Positions 50,324 to 59,198 are shown, counted from the first letter of the stretch. The stretch: DNA of 64,000 nt from Maricaulis sp039978735 (GCF_039978735.1 NZ_JBDWAS010000043.1:1-64000); one strand, 5' to 3'. The notes: generated by a model from the letters alone, not told the origin. Numbers and translations are program-made.

Positions 50324-52447
50324 TCAGTTTCGATTCTGCTGTGCCATCCGCATGAGCGCGGAAGGCAGCCGCGATTCCTCTTCCGGTGACGGGGAAGGCT
50401 CGCTCTGGTCTTCGACCCGTCGGACCTGCCGGTCGAACAAGTCGGCTTGGTCCGGTTCGAGGATGGCGCGGACCCGCGCTTCCGCCTCTTCCCAGTCTTC
50501 CTCTGCCCAGGAACCGCGTGACCCGGCACGGGCGCCCAGGTGATGCAGGCCGGCAAAATTGTAGACGTCGCAGTCGAAGAGGTGGTTCTCCTCCGACGCC
50601 TTCTTCTTCCAGATCTTGCGGGTCAGGTTGGTCGATTTGACCCGTTCGTCATGGACAAATTCCGACGTCAACTGGCGGAAGAACGGTTCGTCCGCATTGA
50701 TCGGCCACCAGCAGTAACCGCGCGGCACGCCATCCTCATCGAAGTCGGATGACGCGGCCGTTTTTCCGTAGCGAGAAACCAGAATCGACTTCACGGGGTA
50801 AGTGCCGACATGCCACACCCGCAGACCCAGCTTCCGCTTTTTGCCGGACTTTGACACATCGCTCTGATGCGTGTGCGTGATGATGTCCCGGTTCCAACCC
50901 GCATCGCCGTTCACGGCCAGCGCCTTTGGCCGGCGGCGCACCCAGGCCTTCACCGCATCGGTATTGTAGTTTGAGTCTACGACCTCCAGGTCGTAGGGGA
51001 TCCGCTTGCCGCCCGGCAGAGGGGCGCCGCGTTCGACGATCTTGTCGAACGCCTTCCAGGCGCCCTCGCCCATCACAGCGGTTTCACCGGGCAGCAGGTC
51101 CCATTCCAGATACCAGGCTTCCTCGTTGGCGTTGTAACCCTTGCCCAGATACCAGATGCCATAGCCCTGCACGTCGGCCGACAGGACGAAGACGGAGGGC
51201 CCGTAGGCGCCCTCGCCGCGCTGGAAGTCTTCGCAACGCCGTGCCGACAGGGCCTCCCAGCCCGGCGTCTTCGTCTTGATCTCATATGGCCGGCCCAGCA
51301 CCGTGTTGACGAACACCATTTCGGTGTGCTGATCGCCGGCCGCGTCGGCTTCCTTCTGGGCGATCGTTTCCCAGCGGCGGAACCGGCTGATTTCGCCCGT
51401 AATGTGAAAGCCGACCACACGGTGCAGGCCATCTCCGGCCCACTCCAGGGCTTCCTCCCGGCTGATCGTTTTGGCCGGCGATTTGCCATTGACCGGCCGG
51501 GTGGGCACCCACAGACCCAACGCCAGCATCTTCCGCTTGTGACTGTCATCATGCGGCATGCCGCAGGCCGGACAGACAAAGAACGGGCGAAATGGCGCCA
51601 CGTCACCCTTTTGAACATCCTCCCAGACGAAGTCGGTCAGCATCCCGCACTGCAGACAGCCGAGATAGAACCGCTCCATACTGGAGCGGGCATAACCCTT
51701 CATCGAACGCGAGCCGCCCAGCAGCAGCGGCGTCGAGATCTTCAGCGCTTTGGACAAGGCCAGCGCTTCGTATGTCGTCAGCCGCATATCCGCCTGGGTG
51801 GCCGGATCGCCTTCGCCATTGTTGGCCACCCAGGCGTCAAGATCATCCTCGACGAGGAAGCGAATAGTGTGGCCGCGAAGCGTTTTCGGGCTCTCCGCAC
51901 CCGCCAGCAGCAGTGTACCGCCGCGTGTCGATCGGATTTTGTCGGCCTTCGACCCGCCGGTGGCCTTGTTGATCCGGGGCACGATGACGCCGGGCTTTTC
52001 CCCTTCGTCCGGGTAGGGCGTCAGTGCCGGTGTCGCCTCGATCAATGGCCAGAACTTGCTGTCCGCCCATTCCTTGGCCTGGCTGACGGTCGGATGCACC
52101 GCCATGCAGGGCGCATTCATGCTCGCCAGGATCGAGGCGAGCCAGAGATCACCGACCACCGTGCCGCCCGACTGGGCGCATTTCGGGATCCAGACTTCCT
52201 CGCACGGATGGTCCGGCGACAGCACTTCCAGGATCCGCTTCAGATAGGGCGCCGTCGAGTGCTTGAACTTGCCCGGCGCCGGGGACCCTTCCGGGAACCG
52301 TGCCTGCTCTGCCCACACAGCCGGGTTCAGTGGTGGTGGCGGCGCGAGCGCGGCCAGGTAAGCCTCCTGCAGGCGCAAGGCATTGAGGCGGAAGTACCGG
52401 TCGGCGTCCTCTCCGAATTCTTCCCATCCATTGTAGCCGTCAGGCAT
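50324..52447 (-). CDS. Terminase large subunit (lambda gpA family)
   Basis: This 707-residue protein starts at MPDGYNGWEEFGED (ATG 52447, 8-bp overlap with the small subunit gene). The ATPase P-loop variant PKCAQSGGTVVGD lies near 90, Walker B-like RFLVEDDLDAW near 200, a zinc-ribbon pair CLQCG and CPACG near 263-291, and the nuclease domain with SADVQGYG near 420 and DSNYNTD near 490. It cuts and packages phage DNA with the small subunit, and by gpA relationship probably makes cos ends. Confidence 0.92.
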   Translation of the reverse strand: MPDGYNGWEEFGEDADRYFRLNALRLQEAYLAALAPPPPLNPAVWAEQARFPEGSPAPGKFKHSTAPYLKRILEVLSPDHPCEEVWIPKCAQSGGTVVGDLWLASILASMNAPCMAVHPTVSQAKEWADSKFWPLIEATPALTPYPDEGEKPGVIVPRINKATGGSKADKIRSTRGGTLLLAGAESPKTLRGHTIRFLVEDDLDAWVANNGEGDPATQADMRLTTYEALALSKALKISTPLLLGGSRSMKGYARSSMERFYLGCLQCGMLTDFVWEDVQKGDVAPFRPFFVCPACGMPHDDSHKRKMLALGLWVPTRPVNGKSPAKTISREEALEWAGDGLHRVVGFHITGEISRFRRWETIAQKEADAAGDQHTEMVFVNTVLGRPYEIKTKTPGWEALSARRCEDFQRGEGAYGPSVFVLSADVQGYGIWYLGKGYNANEEAWYLEWDLLPGETAVMGEGAWKAFDKIVERGAPLPGGKRIPYDLEVVDSNYNTDAVKAWVRRRPKALAVNGDAGWNRDIITHTHQSDVSKSGKKRKLGLRVWHVGTYPVKSILVSRYGKTAASSDFDEDGVPRGYCWWPINADEPFFRQLTSEFVHDERVKSTNLTRKIWKKKASEENHLFDCDVYNFAGLHHLGARAGSRGSWAEEDWEEAEARVRAILEPDQADLFDRQVRRVEDQSEPSPSPEEESRLPSALMRMAQQNRN

Positions 52448-53138
52448 GGGCGGGCTCGCCTTCAAGTGCCAGCTGCGAACGTGCTTCCTCGATCGAGCGG
52501 CGGGTGTCGGCGTCAAGCTCGGTCAGGATCTGCGTCAGGTGATGCTGGATCGCAGCACGGGCTTTCGCCGGGTCTTCCGGATTCGCCTCCTCGGCCGCCT
52601 CCATCGGCAAACGCAGGATGGCCTCCACCGTTCGGCTGGCCAGGCGGCGTTGTTGCTCCATGGCCAGATCGAGCGGTATCAGGCGGCCGATGCGCTCCTC
52701 GTAATCAAGGCGCACCGACTTGGCCTTGATCTCCTCCTGGATCGCCTTCGACTGGGCAGCACGCTGCCGGACGCTGTCCTGGACGCTCGCGGCCTTGTCA
52801 TCAGCACTGTCGTCCCGTTCCTCGCCGACTGGATCGCTGTCAGCAACGGGCTCCGGCGCAACCGGACTGACGGGCCCGGCCCCGATCGCCGCCCCTTCAT
52901 CGGCCAGGCCTTTGAGCGGGTTCTGCTCGCCCGCTCTCAGCTGGTCACTGGCCAGGGCGTCGACCATCTGCCGGCCGGTGACCGGACATTCGGCGAAGAC
53001 GATCAATCCGTCCCGGGTGTTCCACTTCGCAGCACACTGCCGGGTAACACCTCTCGCCTTGCCGTACGCGGCCACAGATCGAAAGTACGCCGGCGCCCCA
53101 TCGGGCAGTTTGCGATCGAGCAGCGGAACATCGGTCAT
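52440..53138 (-). CDS. Terminase small subunit (Nu1/DUF1441-like)
   Basis: This 232-residue protein starts at MTDVPLLDRKL (53138); a GTG five codons upstream is also possible. An N-terminal winged-helix-like DNA-binding region (FRSVAAYGKARGVTRQCAAKW near 22) is followed by an acidic linker and a helical C-terminal half (SKAIQEEIKAKSVRLDYEERI; LASRTVEAILRLP) that should contact the large subunit. It recognises the packaging site, probably in the non-coding region just upstream. Confidence 0.84.
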   Translation of the reverse strand: MTDVPLLDRKLPDGAPAYFRSVAAYGKARGVTRQCAAKWNTRDGLIVFAECPVTGRQMVDALASDQLRAGEQNPLKGLADEGAAIGAGPVSPVAPEPVADSDPVGEERDDSADDKAASVQDSVRQRAAQSKAIQEEIKAKSVRLDYEERIGRLIPLDLAMEQQRRLASRTVEAILRLPMEAAEEANPEDPAKARAAIQHHLTQILTELDADTRRSIEEARSQLALEGEPAHA

Positions 53139-53201
53139 CGGTGATCGGGCCACCGGCAGAGCGGGCTAGCCTCCTGAAATGTCAACGAGTTGAGCCCGAA
53201 A

Positions 53202-53218
53202 CGTCAACAATGTTGACG
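53202..53218. promoter_or_regulatory. Operator-like palindrome in the late operon promoter region
   Basis: CGTCAACA-A-TGTTGACG is a perfect inverted repeat with a one-base centre. Related TGTCAAC/TGTTGAC copies stand at 53180, 53407 and 53431. On the minus strand TTGACG (from 53216) is followed 17 nt later by TGACAT, an acceptable -35/-10 pair for the terminase operon. The 274-bp gap it lies in should also hold the late promoter and packaging site. Confidence 0.6.
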
Positions 53219-53320
53219 GCCTGTGTATCTTGCGAAGCCCCGCGCTCAGATGCCCCGTATACGGGGAAGCGCTGGGAAGGACCCGCTAAGGCGTGGATTT
53301 GTGGGGTTTCGGGCATGAAA

Positions 53321-53351
53321 AAGCCCCGCGAGGCGGTGGCCGGCGGGGCTT
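53321..53351 (-). terminator. Terminator of the early operon
   Basis: Stem AAGCCCCGC / GCGGGGCTT with a 13-nt loop and a T run on the minus strand (53318-53322) lies 62 bp past the last early gene and before the terminase genes. It cleanly separates early from late transcription and would be the natural target of a late antiterminator. Confidence 0.82.
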
Positions 53352-53412
53352 GGCGAGGCGCAATGACCTCATCTAGGACAAATCGATAGTATCCTAGGAC
53401 CTTGGATGTCAA

Positions 53413-54174
53413 CTAGCCTCGTTCGAAGTGTTGACACAATGTCCCCAGCCCCTGGGCTAGAAGCATTGCCTTGCAGGCCATCTCGGACTTGACACCCCGG
53501 CCATGCGGCAGGCTTCCCAGGTCGAAATCCTCCATCGGATGCCCGCCATCGAGGACAATCCAGTCGGTCAGCCTGCGAATCACCCGGCCCCATTCGGGCA
53601 CGATGGACGCATGCTCAAGCGCGGTGCGGGCCCGGCGGAAGCGGTCGGCGGCGTCCATCCGGTTGAGGACGGCCAGCTCGGTACAGCCCGCGCCGCCACC
53701 ATCGACGCGGATGTCGGCCGGATCGCGGCTGGCACCGCCGACCTTCAGCTGATCGGAGAGGGCGGCATAGTCGGCCGCGGCCGCAACCTGCTCACGCTTG
53801 AGCAGCCCGCCCTTGCCATTGCCCGGGGCGTACAGCCGCGCCACATAGGCATTCGGCGCCAGGATTCGGACCTGCCCGCGCTCGATCTCGATCCCCCGCA
53901 CCGCGGCCGTGAAGGTGTCGATATCGGCATAGCGCGTTGACGATCGCAGCGCCTCGCCTGCCCGTCGCAGGGCATCGAGACGCCCCATCGCCGCCTGCCC
54001 TTCGGCGGAGGCGAGAAAGGCTTCACGCCGCTTGCGCTCGGCTTCCAGCCGCGCCGAACGCCGTTCGTCCGCCCGGGCCTCGTAATCGGCCACATCCGGC
54101 CGCTCATCGGCCTTGCGCTGCGCCTGCACCGTCACCCCCTCCCGCATGGCTGGCGTGGCCTCAAGCTTGCCCAT
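53413..54174 (-). CDS. DUF6456-like phage protein, candidate late regulator
   Basis: This 253-residue protein has a charged helical N-terminal half (DYEARADERRSARLEAERKR) and a C-terminal domain (LLKREQVAAAADYAALSDQL near 120; DAADRFRRARTALEHASIVPEW near 170; CKAMLLAQGLGTLCQHFE at the end). The spacing of these helices resembles DUF6456, a domain of alphaproteobacterial HTH regulators. It is the last early gene, immediately before the early terminator and late promoter region, the position of lambda Q. A role in switching on late genes is inference. Confidence 0.68.
   Translation of the reverse strand: MGKLEATPAMREGVTVQAQRKADERPDVADYEARADERRSARLEAERKRREAFLASAEGQAAMGRLDALRRAGEALRSSTRYADIDTFTAAVRGIEIERGQVRILAPNAYVARLYAPGNGKGGLLKREQVAAAADYAALSDQLKVGGASRDPADIRVDGGGAGCTELAVLNRMDAADRFRRARTALEHASIVPEWGRVIRRLTDWIVLDGGHPMEDFDLGSLPHGRGVKSEMACKAMLLAQGLGTLCQHFERG
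54055..54067. repeat. Copy 6 of the 13-bp palindrome (CGAACGCCGTTCG)
   Basis: Located inside the candidate late-regulator gene, in a stretch coding for DERRSA. Confidence 0.85.
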
Positions 54175-55498
54175 GGGCGACCTCCTTCGGTTTGAGACGT
54201 TCGGCCGGCGGTTGCGGGCGAACAGTTGTGTTCCAGCCCAGCGCCTTGATGGCGCCGATGAAGACCCGGCCGACTTCGCGACAATTCATGCCGGTGGACT
54301 GGACGGCGAAGCCATGCTCCGGATCCGGCACGACGACGAAGCCATCCTCGACGCAGGGCGCCAGATCGGTTTCCGTCCGGCCGCACTCCAGCGCCATGTC
54401 AAACAATCGCCCGGCCTCGCCGTCCGGCGGGGTGTAGGGCATGGTGATTTCCGCTGTGAGACGGGCCCAACGGGCCTCGGTCATGACCTGGACACGCGTT
54501 CCGGTCCTGTCCGTCAGCGCACTGCCGAGCCCGGCGAGGTGTTGCCGGAAGGCTTCCCACCCGGCCCGATCGGGGCAGACCACGGCCCAGCGCTCCGACC
54601 CGTGATGCCGGTAGGCGCGCACATCCACCGGCGACAGGGCGGCTATGGCCCGCGCCTGTCCCAGCCCTTCGACCAGATGCGCCGTCACCGCATCGCGGAC
54701 CCTGGCCTCGACCAGGGCGGGCATCAGCTCGACATCCGGATCGAACCACACGCCGGCCACCCGCTCGCCGCGGGTCATCCTGCGCGCGCTGGTACTCATA
54801 GAACTCTTATCGATAAAAGAATCGACTCTGCTGTGATCGCAGTGATCACACCCCCTGTGATCGCAGTGATCACACCCCCCCTGTGATCCACCCGTCACAC
54901 CCCCCCCTGTGACGCGTCGATCACAGGGGGTCGCGTCCGGGCCTTGCACGGCAGGGGCATCCGCGGTTTGATCCGGGCCCGGTGGTCCGGCGCGACCGTC
55001 CGCGACGGCATCGGCCGGTTCCGCCACCTCGTGCCCGGCCGGATTTGCCGCCTCGCCAGTATCGAGGGCCGCATCAACGTCCGCATCCGGAACGTCTTCC
55101 GCCTCCCCCTCACCGGCCCGCGCCTGGCGCTCCTGCTCCAGTGTCAGGACAGCCCGGCGGCGCTTGTAGGTCGGCGACTCCAGCCGCTCGCCGCACGGGC
55201 CGAAGGGCGGGTCCAGGATCACGCGATAGCACAGTAGCCCCTTGAGCTTGGCCATGGGGTCACGGCTTTCATAGACCTCGACCCAGCCCATACTCTCCAG
55301 CCGGTTCAGCGAACGGTTCACCGTCTCCCGCGTCAGCTTGGCTTTCTTCGCGATCCGGTCCTGCTTGGTGTCATTCGCCCAGCCCCATTTATTGGTACAG
55401 GCGCCCAGGCCGCACAGGACGCGCAGATCGGTCGCGGAAATGCGCTTTTCGGCAACATCATCCAGGGCCGCGACCGGAATAACGGACAATCGGCTCAC
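54161..55498 (-). CDS. Phage replication initiator protein with origin inside its gene
   Basis: This 445-residue protein has an N-terminal winged helix-turn-helix region (LSVIPVAALDDVAEKRISATD; KKAKLTRETVNRSLNRLESMGW near 50) of the helix-turn-helix replication-protein type, a low-complexity linker (about 125-240) and a C-terminal domain of unknown fold (MNCREVGRVFIGAIKALGWN). The linker is encoded by iteron DNA, giving the odd GCDHCDHRGCDHCDHS segment. This mirrors lambda O, where the initiator gene contains ori. It overlaps both neighbours (4 bp and 14 bp). Confidence 0.8.
   Translation of the reverse strand: MSRLSVIPVAALDDVAEKRISATDLRVLCGLGACTNKWGWANDTKQDRIAKKAKLTRETVNRSLNRLESMGWVEVYESRDPMAKLKGLLCYRVILDPPFGPCGERLESPTYKRRRAVLTLEQERQARAGEGEAEDVPDADVDAALDTGEAANPAGHEVAEPADAVADGRAGPPGPDQTADAPAVQGPDATPCDRRVTGGGVTGGSQGGCDHCDHRGCDHCDHSRVDSFIDKSSMSTSARRMTRGERVAGVWFDPDVELMPALVEARVRDAVTAHLVEGLGQARAIAALSPVDVRAYRHHGSERWAVVCPDRAGWEAFRQHLAGLGSALTDRTGTRVQVMTEARWARLTAEITMPYTPPDGEAGRLFDMALECGRTETDLAPCVEDGFVVVPDPEHGFAVQSTGMNCREVGRVFIGAIKALGWNTTVRPQPPAERLKPKEVAHGQA
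54797..54930. other. Putative phage replication origin: AT-rich segment plus four iterons
   Basis: Four tandem units of 24-26 bp start at 54831, 54855, 54881 and 54907, each beginning CTGTGA and separated by C runs. Units 1 and 2 share 24 identical bases. Most contain TGTGATC/GATCACA inverted halves, and six GATC sites fall in 88 bp (54835, 54844, 54859, 54868, 54885, 54919). An AT-rich stretch (CTTATCGATAAAAGAATC region, 54797-54828) abuts the array and could be the unwinding element. Layout matches lambda ori within O. Confidence 0.8.
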
Positions 55499-55971
55499 GA
55501 AACGGCCTCCTTTCGGCGATAGGCCCGCGCACCCGGCGGGATCGGCCGGTGCGCCACGGGCGGCGCACCGGGATCCCCCTCGCCGCCCAGGGCGGCCCGG
55601 AAGGCAGTCAACTGGTCAGGGTGCAGGGCATGCGTGTCGGACAGGCGCGCCGGCCGATCCGCGGGTGTGCCGCTTCGCACCAGCCAGCCCCACTCGATCA
55701 GACGATGCGCCAAGGCCGCCACAAGCGCCGCCACGGCGCGCGCATCGTGCGTGCGGCCGTGAATGCCCAGATCCAGCGACATGGCGGCCCGTGCGGCCTC
55801 CACGGGCCCGCGCGCCAGGCAATGGGCCAGGATGGCCTGCGGCCGGTCCAGCGCCCATTCCCAGGGCGCGAAGGGCACGGCCGGGTCGGTCAAGGCCTCC
55901 AGATGCGCCACACGTTCGCGCAGATCGGCCAGCATGTCGGCTTGGGCACGATAGAGCGGACAATCACACAT
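55495..55971 (-). CDS. Hypothetical phage early protein
   Basis: This 158-residue mostly helical protein (MCDCPLYRAQADMLADLRER start) has two Cys at the N-terminus and an Arg-rich C-terminus. It overlaps the initiator gene by 4 bp and the upstream gene by 8 bp. It may be a replication accessory (helicase loader position), but no motif supports that. Confidence 0.68.
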   Translation of the reverse strand: MCDCPLYRAQADMLADLRERVAHLEALTDPAVPFAPWEWALDRPQAILAHCLARGPVEAARAAMSLDLGIHGRTHDARAVAALVAALAHRLIEWGWLVRSGTPADRPARLSDTHALHPDQLTAFRAALGGEGDPGAPPVAHRPIPPGARAYRRKEAVS

Positions 55972-56323
55972 CGCCGCCCTCCCGCTTCAAGAGGGCCGCA
56001 TCGGTGCGCAATTCGCCGCCTTCCAATCGGCCCCGCCACCCCGGGCAGCTGCCATGCGGCCGGATCACGATGGGGCCATAGACCGTTGGCGCCAGTATGG
56101 TGCCGTCCCAGCGCAACTCGCCGGCGGCGGGCTTCACATGCCCGGCCGGCGCCAGCAGCAGCTCGTGCGCCTTGCCGCATCGCGGGCAGGCCAGCTCGAG
56201 GCGGCGGGCATACAGCCGCCCGCGCGTCACATTCCATCGCCCGTCCAGAAACTGAAATTCGCCCGGCGCGCCCACATCCTGATCGTCACAGATCAGCCGG
56301 CCCGGGATGGTGGCGCGGATCAT
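55964..56323 (-). CDS. Hypothetical zinc-ribbon phage protein
   Basis: This 119-residue protein has CPRCGKAHELLL near 46 and a later Cys in HGSCPGWRG near 90, preceded by GELRWDGTILAPTVYGPIVI. The pattern recalls DUF6527-type small phage proteins. It overlaps the helicase gene by 4 bp. Function unknown. Confidence 0.7.
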   Translation of the reverse strand: MIRATIPGRLICDDQDVGAPGEFQFLDGRWNVTRGRLYARRLELACPRCGKAHELLLAPAGHVKPAAGELRWDGTILAPTVYGPIVIRPHGSCPGWRGRLEGGELRTDAALLKREGGDV

Positions 56324-57966
56324 GGCTTGCCCCCCTTGAGATATCGGGCAACTAGCGCCTGCAAGCGGGTGCGGTCACTGCTGGCCACCGTCCCCACGCC
56401 GCGATCGATGATCCCGGCCGACTGGCTGGCCTTCAGCCCGTTCAATTCCATCATGGGCGGGTCGGACCCGTCGTTTGCGACGGGAAAGATCGCCGTCACG
56501 GGCTGGGTCTGCCCTTCCCGGTCCAGCCGGCCGATGATCTGGGTGTGCGTTGCCGGCGACCAGTCGAGCTCGCCGACGATCAGGGTCGAGCATCTGTGCT
56601 GCAGCCCGTCGACGCCGGCTCCGGACCGCAAAGACATGAACATCAGGTCGGTCTGGCCGGAAACGAAGCGGTCGACCTCGCGCTGCTTGGCGGCGGCCGT
56701 CTCCGTGCCCGTGTAGTACGCGGGCTCGAACTCGCCCAGGGCCTCGGTCCAGATGTCGTACACTTCGCGATGCCACGCCGCCATGATCACCGGCTCGCCG
56801 CTCTCCAGCAGCACCCGCGCCATGTTCGCAACCGCCCCGGCCTTCGCCACCCCTGTGGCCTGCCGCAGCTTCAGGTCCAGTTCCATCGCGGCCTGCCCGC
56901 GCTCCTGGTATGATTTGGCGGTGGTGGCGGTCACCGCCAGCTGCCGGGCAATATCGTCGATCCGCGCCAGCGCACCGGCATCGTGATCGACGTATTCGAC
57001 GATCCGGCTGACTTTGGGCAGCTCCTGCCCGATATCGGCCTTCGTCCGTCGCAGGAAGACATGCGCATCGCGCAGGTAATCGCCCAGCGCCACCGGATCA
57101 TTGACCCAGTAGGACAGGCCGCACCATTCGCGCACAAAGTCCTCGAACGGCCCCAGCACGTCCGGCGAGAGATACTGGTAGATCGTCCAGATCTCGGCGC
57201 CCTTGTTATAGATCGGCGTGGCCGACAGGCCGATCTTGATGGCCGCCGGCTTCACTAGCTCCAGCGCGGCGGCACCCTTCGCGGCCTTGTCGCCCGTGCG
57301 CAGCTCCTGGATCTCGTCAAAGGCCACCAGCTGCGGCGCCATTTCGGGGAATTGTTCGACCCAGCCGGCCAGCTGGGTATAGCGAAACACCAGCACATCG
57401 GCCCGCGGCAGGGTGTAGGGCCGGGTTTTCTTGACGGCGTGCGCCTTCAGACTGGTGAAGGACTCGATCACGCGGCACCACTGCTGCTGCAGGTGCGGCT
57501 GACACACCACGACAGCCGGCAGCGCCCCGGGCGTCAGCATGGCCGCACATGTGGTGTAGGTCTTGCCCAGCCCGACATCATCGCCCAGCAGCAAGCCGCC
57601 CGACAGGCGCGCCATCTCCACGGCCTGCGCCTGATAGCGCCTCACCTTCTGCCCCGGCTGCAGGCCCGCATAGGCCGGCACCTTGAACCCGTCCAGAAAC
57701 AGACGCTCTGTCTCCGCCTGCGACTCTTCATGCGCCAGGCGCGACCGGATCAGCGCCTGGTTGTCCGCCGGATCGATCAGCAGCGGATAGCGGTCGCGAA
57801 ACCAGTCCAGATCGGCGGCCGTGCGATTGTCGGCCGGAAACTCGAACGTGCCCCGGGCGCCCTTGTTGATGCGCGGAAACACCTGTTTCAACCGCAGCGA
57901 GACATGCGCCGGCACATCCTCCATGCGCCATCCGGTCTCGGTGCGGATCAATCGGCCATACTTCAC
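56320..57966 (-). CDS. SNF2-family DNA helicase/ATPase
   Basis: This 548-residue protein uses a GTG start at 57966 (VKYGRLIRTETGW) in a 4-bp overlap with the nuclease gene; the longer open frame upstream is out-of-phase nuclease sequence. Motif I LLLGDDVGLGKTYT lies near 126, motif II AFDEIQEL near 208 (DEIQ for DEAH), motif III LSATP near 240 and motif VI QIIGRLDREGQ near 480. Phages often pair such helicases with a small PD-(D/E)XK nuclease for replication or recombination, as here. Confidence 0.88.
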   Translation of the reverse strand: MKYGRLIRTETGWRMEDVPAHVSLRLKQVFPRINKGARGTFEFPADNRTAADLDWFRDRYPLLIDPADNQALIRSRLAHEESQAETERLFLDGFKVPAYAGLQPGQKVRRYQAQAVEMARLSGGLLLGDDVGLGKTYTTCAAMLTPGALPAVVVCQPHLQQQWCRVIESFTSLKAHAVKKTRPYTLPRADVLVFRYTQLAGWVEQFPEMAPQLVAFDEIQELRTGDKAAKGAAALELVKPAAIKIGLSATPIYNKGAEIWTIYQYLSPDVLGPFEDFVREWCGLSYWVNDPVALGDYLRDAHVFLRRTKADIGQELPKVSRIVEYVDHDAGALARIDDIARQLAVTATTAKSYQERGQAAMELDLKLRQATGVAKAGAVANMARVLLESGEPVIMAAWHREVYDIWTEALGEFEPAYYTGTETAAAKQREVDRFVSGQTDLMFMSLRSGAGVDGLQHRCSTLIVGELDWSPATHTQIIGRLDREGQTQPVTAIFPVANDGSDPPMMELNGLKASQSAGIIDRGVGTVASSDRTRLQALVARYLKGGKP

Positions 57967-58349
57967 AGCCAGGCCCTCCCCAAAGACGCAAAGGCCAGCG
58001 GCTTGCCGTCGATTTCGGGCACCAGCCGCATGGCGCGATTGGAGGCCAGCACCAGGCCTTCGACCCGGCCGTGCCCGGCATAGCGGCCCAGCTGGCGCAG
58101 CGTGGCCTTCCGGCCGGCGGAATTGCGCTTCACCTCCACGCCCACCGGGCCGACCATGATGTCGATCCGCTCGCCGGGGCCGAGCACCACCTCGCGCTCG
58201 ACCGGCATGGGGTGAAAGGCCCGGGACAACGCATCGGCCAACGCCTCCTGCGCACGGTCCTCGAGTGATAGGTCCACCCGGGTGGCCTCGATCACGGCCA
58301 CGACCCGCGCCACCAGATCGCGCGCCGATGGCGATGCAGCCACCGTCAT
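57963..58349 (-). CDS. PD-(D/E)XK-type nuclease (VRR-NUC-like)
   Basis: This 128-residue protein contains GERIDIMVGPVGVEVKRN near 60-77: an Asp, nine residues, then E-V-K, the PD-(D/E)XK active-site spacing, followed by LRQLGRYAGHGRVEGLVLAS. An upstream Glu in the first helix (SLEDRAQEALADAL) completes the fold. It is a small endonuclease acting with the adjacent SNF2 helicase, with which it is translationally coupled. Confidence 0.82.
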   Translation of the reverse strand: MTVAASPSARDLVARVVAVIEATRVDLSLEDRAQEALADALSRAFHPMPVEREVVLGPGERIDIMVGPVGVEVKRNSAGRKATLRQLGRYAGHGRVEGLVLASNRAMRLVPEIDGKPLAFASLGRAWL

Positions 58350-58822
58350 GTCGCCACCTCATCCAGCACGAAGTCCCATCGTGTCGGCAGCGGATCGCCC
58401 CGATGGTCCCGCGCCCGGCAATCCCCGTCGGGATGCGCAGCGGCCAGGCTGGGCTTTGCGCCCACCCCCATCCCGCCGGTGACCGAGCGTTTGCGCTTCA
58501 GCGGGCCGCGGCTGTTGGCGATCGCCATCAGAACATCGCCATGGCAGGCGCCGTGGTGATCGCAGAAACAGGCCAGGTCGCGCCCTTTCAGCTCGGCGCG
58601 GATCATCTCCACCGTCACCGGCCCGCGCGGCCCCTCCACCACGCCCCGCTCGTACAGGTCTTCGCGGAACCGCGAGACGGCCCGCTGGCGCCCCCATTCA
58701 TCCACCCGATAGGGATTGCCCCATCTGGTGGCACGGGTGACGGTCACCGCCTCTTTCGGCTTGCGAAACCCCTTGGTGCGTTTCAGCTGGATCCGTTGCG
58801 GCTTGCGGCGGGCTCTAGGCAT
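58346..58822 (-). CDS. DUF4326-domain protein
   Basis: This 158-residue protein starts at MPRARRKPQRIQLKRTKGFR and shows RATRWGNPYRV near 32 and LKGRDLACFCDHHGACHGDVL near 78, the two signatures of DUF4326, frequent in phage and plasmid early regions. The Cys/His cluster probably binds metal. It overlaps the GNAT-like gene by 8 bp and the nuclease gene by 4 bp. Biochemical role unknown. Confidence 0.85.
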   Translation of the reverse strand: MPRARRKPQRIQLKRTKGFRKPKEAVTVTRATRWGNPYRVDEWGRQRAVSRFREDLYERGVVEGPRGPVTVEMIRAELKGRDLACFCDHHGACHGDVLMAIANSRGPLKRKRSVTGGMGVGAKPSLAAAHPDGDCRARDHRGDPLPTRWDFVLDEVAT

Positions 58823-59198
58823 GGGGACGCCACTCCTCAGGCGGCCGCCAACACTCCTCACGGTCGAAGCCAAAGCCGGTCAGCTGGCAGCCCCAACCCC
58901 ACCGCCGCAGGATTCCGGTCATTTCATTGAACGGTTCCACCACGACCGGCCGCATCCGAACGGCGTATATGCCCTTCAGCAAACGGCGGAAGGCGCCACG
59001 CCCGGGCGTTGACGCCGCAACGGCAACAATTCTCACCTCTTCAAGGACGGGATCGATGGAAATCACGCTGGCCCGCATCCAGTCCGACACCGTGAACCAG
59101 TACCGGTCGCCCGGCCGGAGGACCGTCCGGCCCGCCGCGACCTCACCATCGGCCATCGCATTGGCCGTGATCGTCATCGTGACAGGCTCGCCGATCAT
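58815..59198 (-). CDS. GNAT-like acetyltransferase fold protein
   Basis: This 127-residue protein starts at MIGEPVTMTITANAMADGEV (ATG 59198; GGGGAGGCGC upstream). ISIDPVLEEVRIVAVAAST then PGRGAFRRLLKGI near 72 resemble the GNAT strand-4/acetyl-CoA loop, and VEPFNEMTGILRRWGW near 98 the strand-5/helix-4 part. Phage GNAT-like proteins of this size sit among early genes. Substrate unknown. Confidence 0.72.
   Translation of the reverse strand: MIGEPVTMTITANAMADGEVAAGRTVLRPGDRYWFTVSDWMRASVISIDPVLEEVRIVAVAASTPGRGAFRRLLKGIYAVRMRPVVVEPFNEMTGILRRWGWGCQLTGFGFDREECWRPPEEWRPHA

Noticed and set aside
53182..53412. A 76-codon minus-strand frame between the early and late operons
   Set aside because: It spans the early terminator and the operator palindrome and has no ribosome-binding site.
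54831..54930. Repeat array considered as a CRISPR
   Set aside because: Units are contiguous without spacers, GATC-rich, internally symmetric, and lie inside a replication gene; iterons explain them better.
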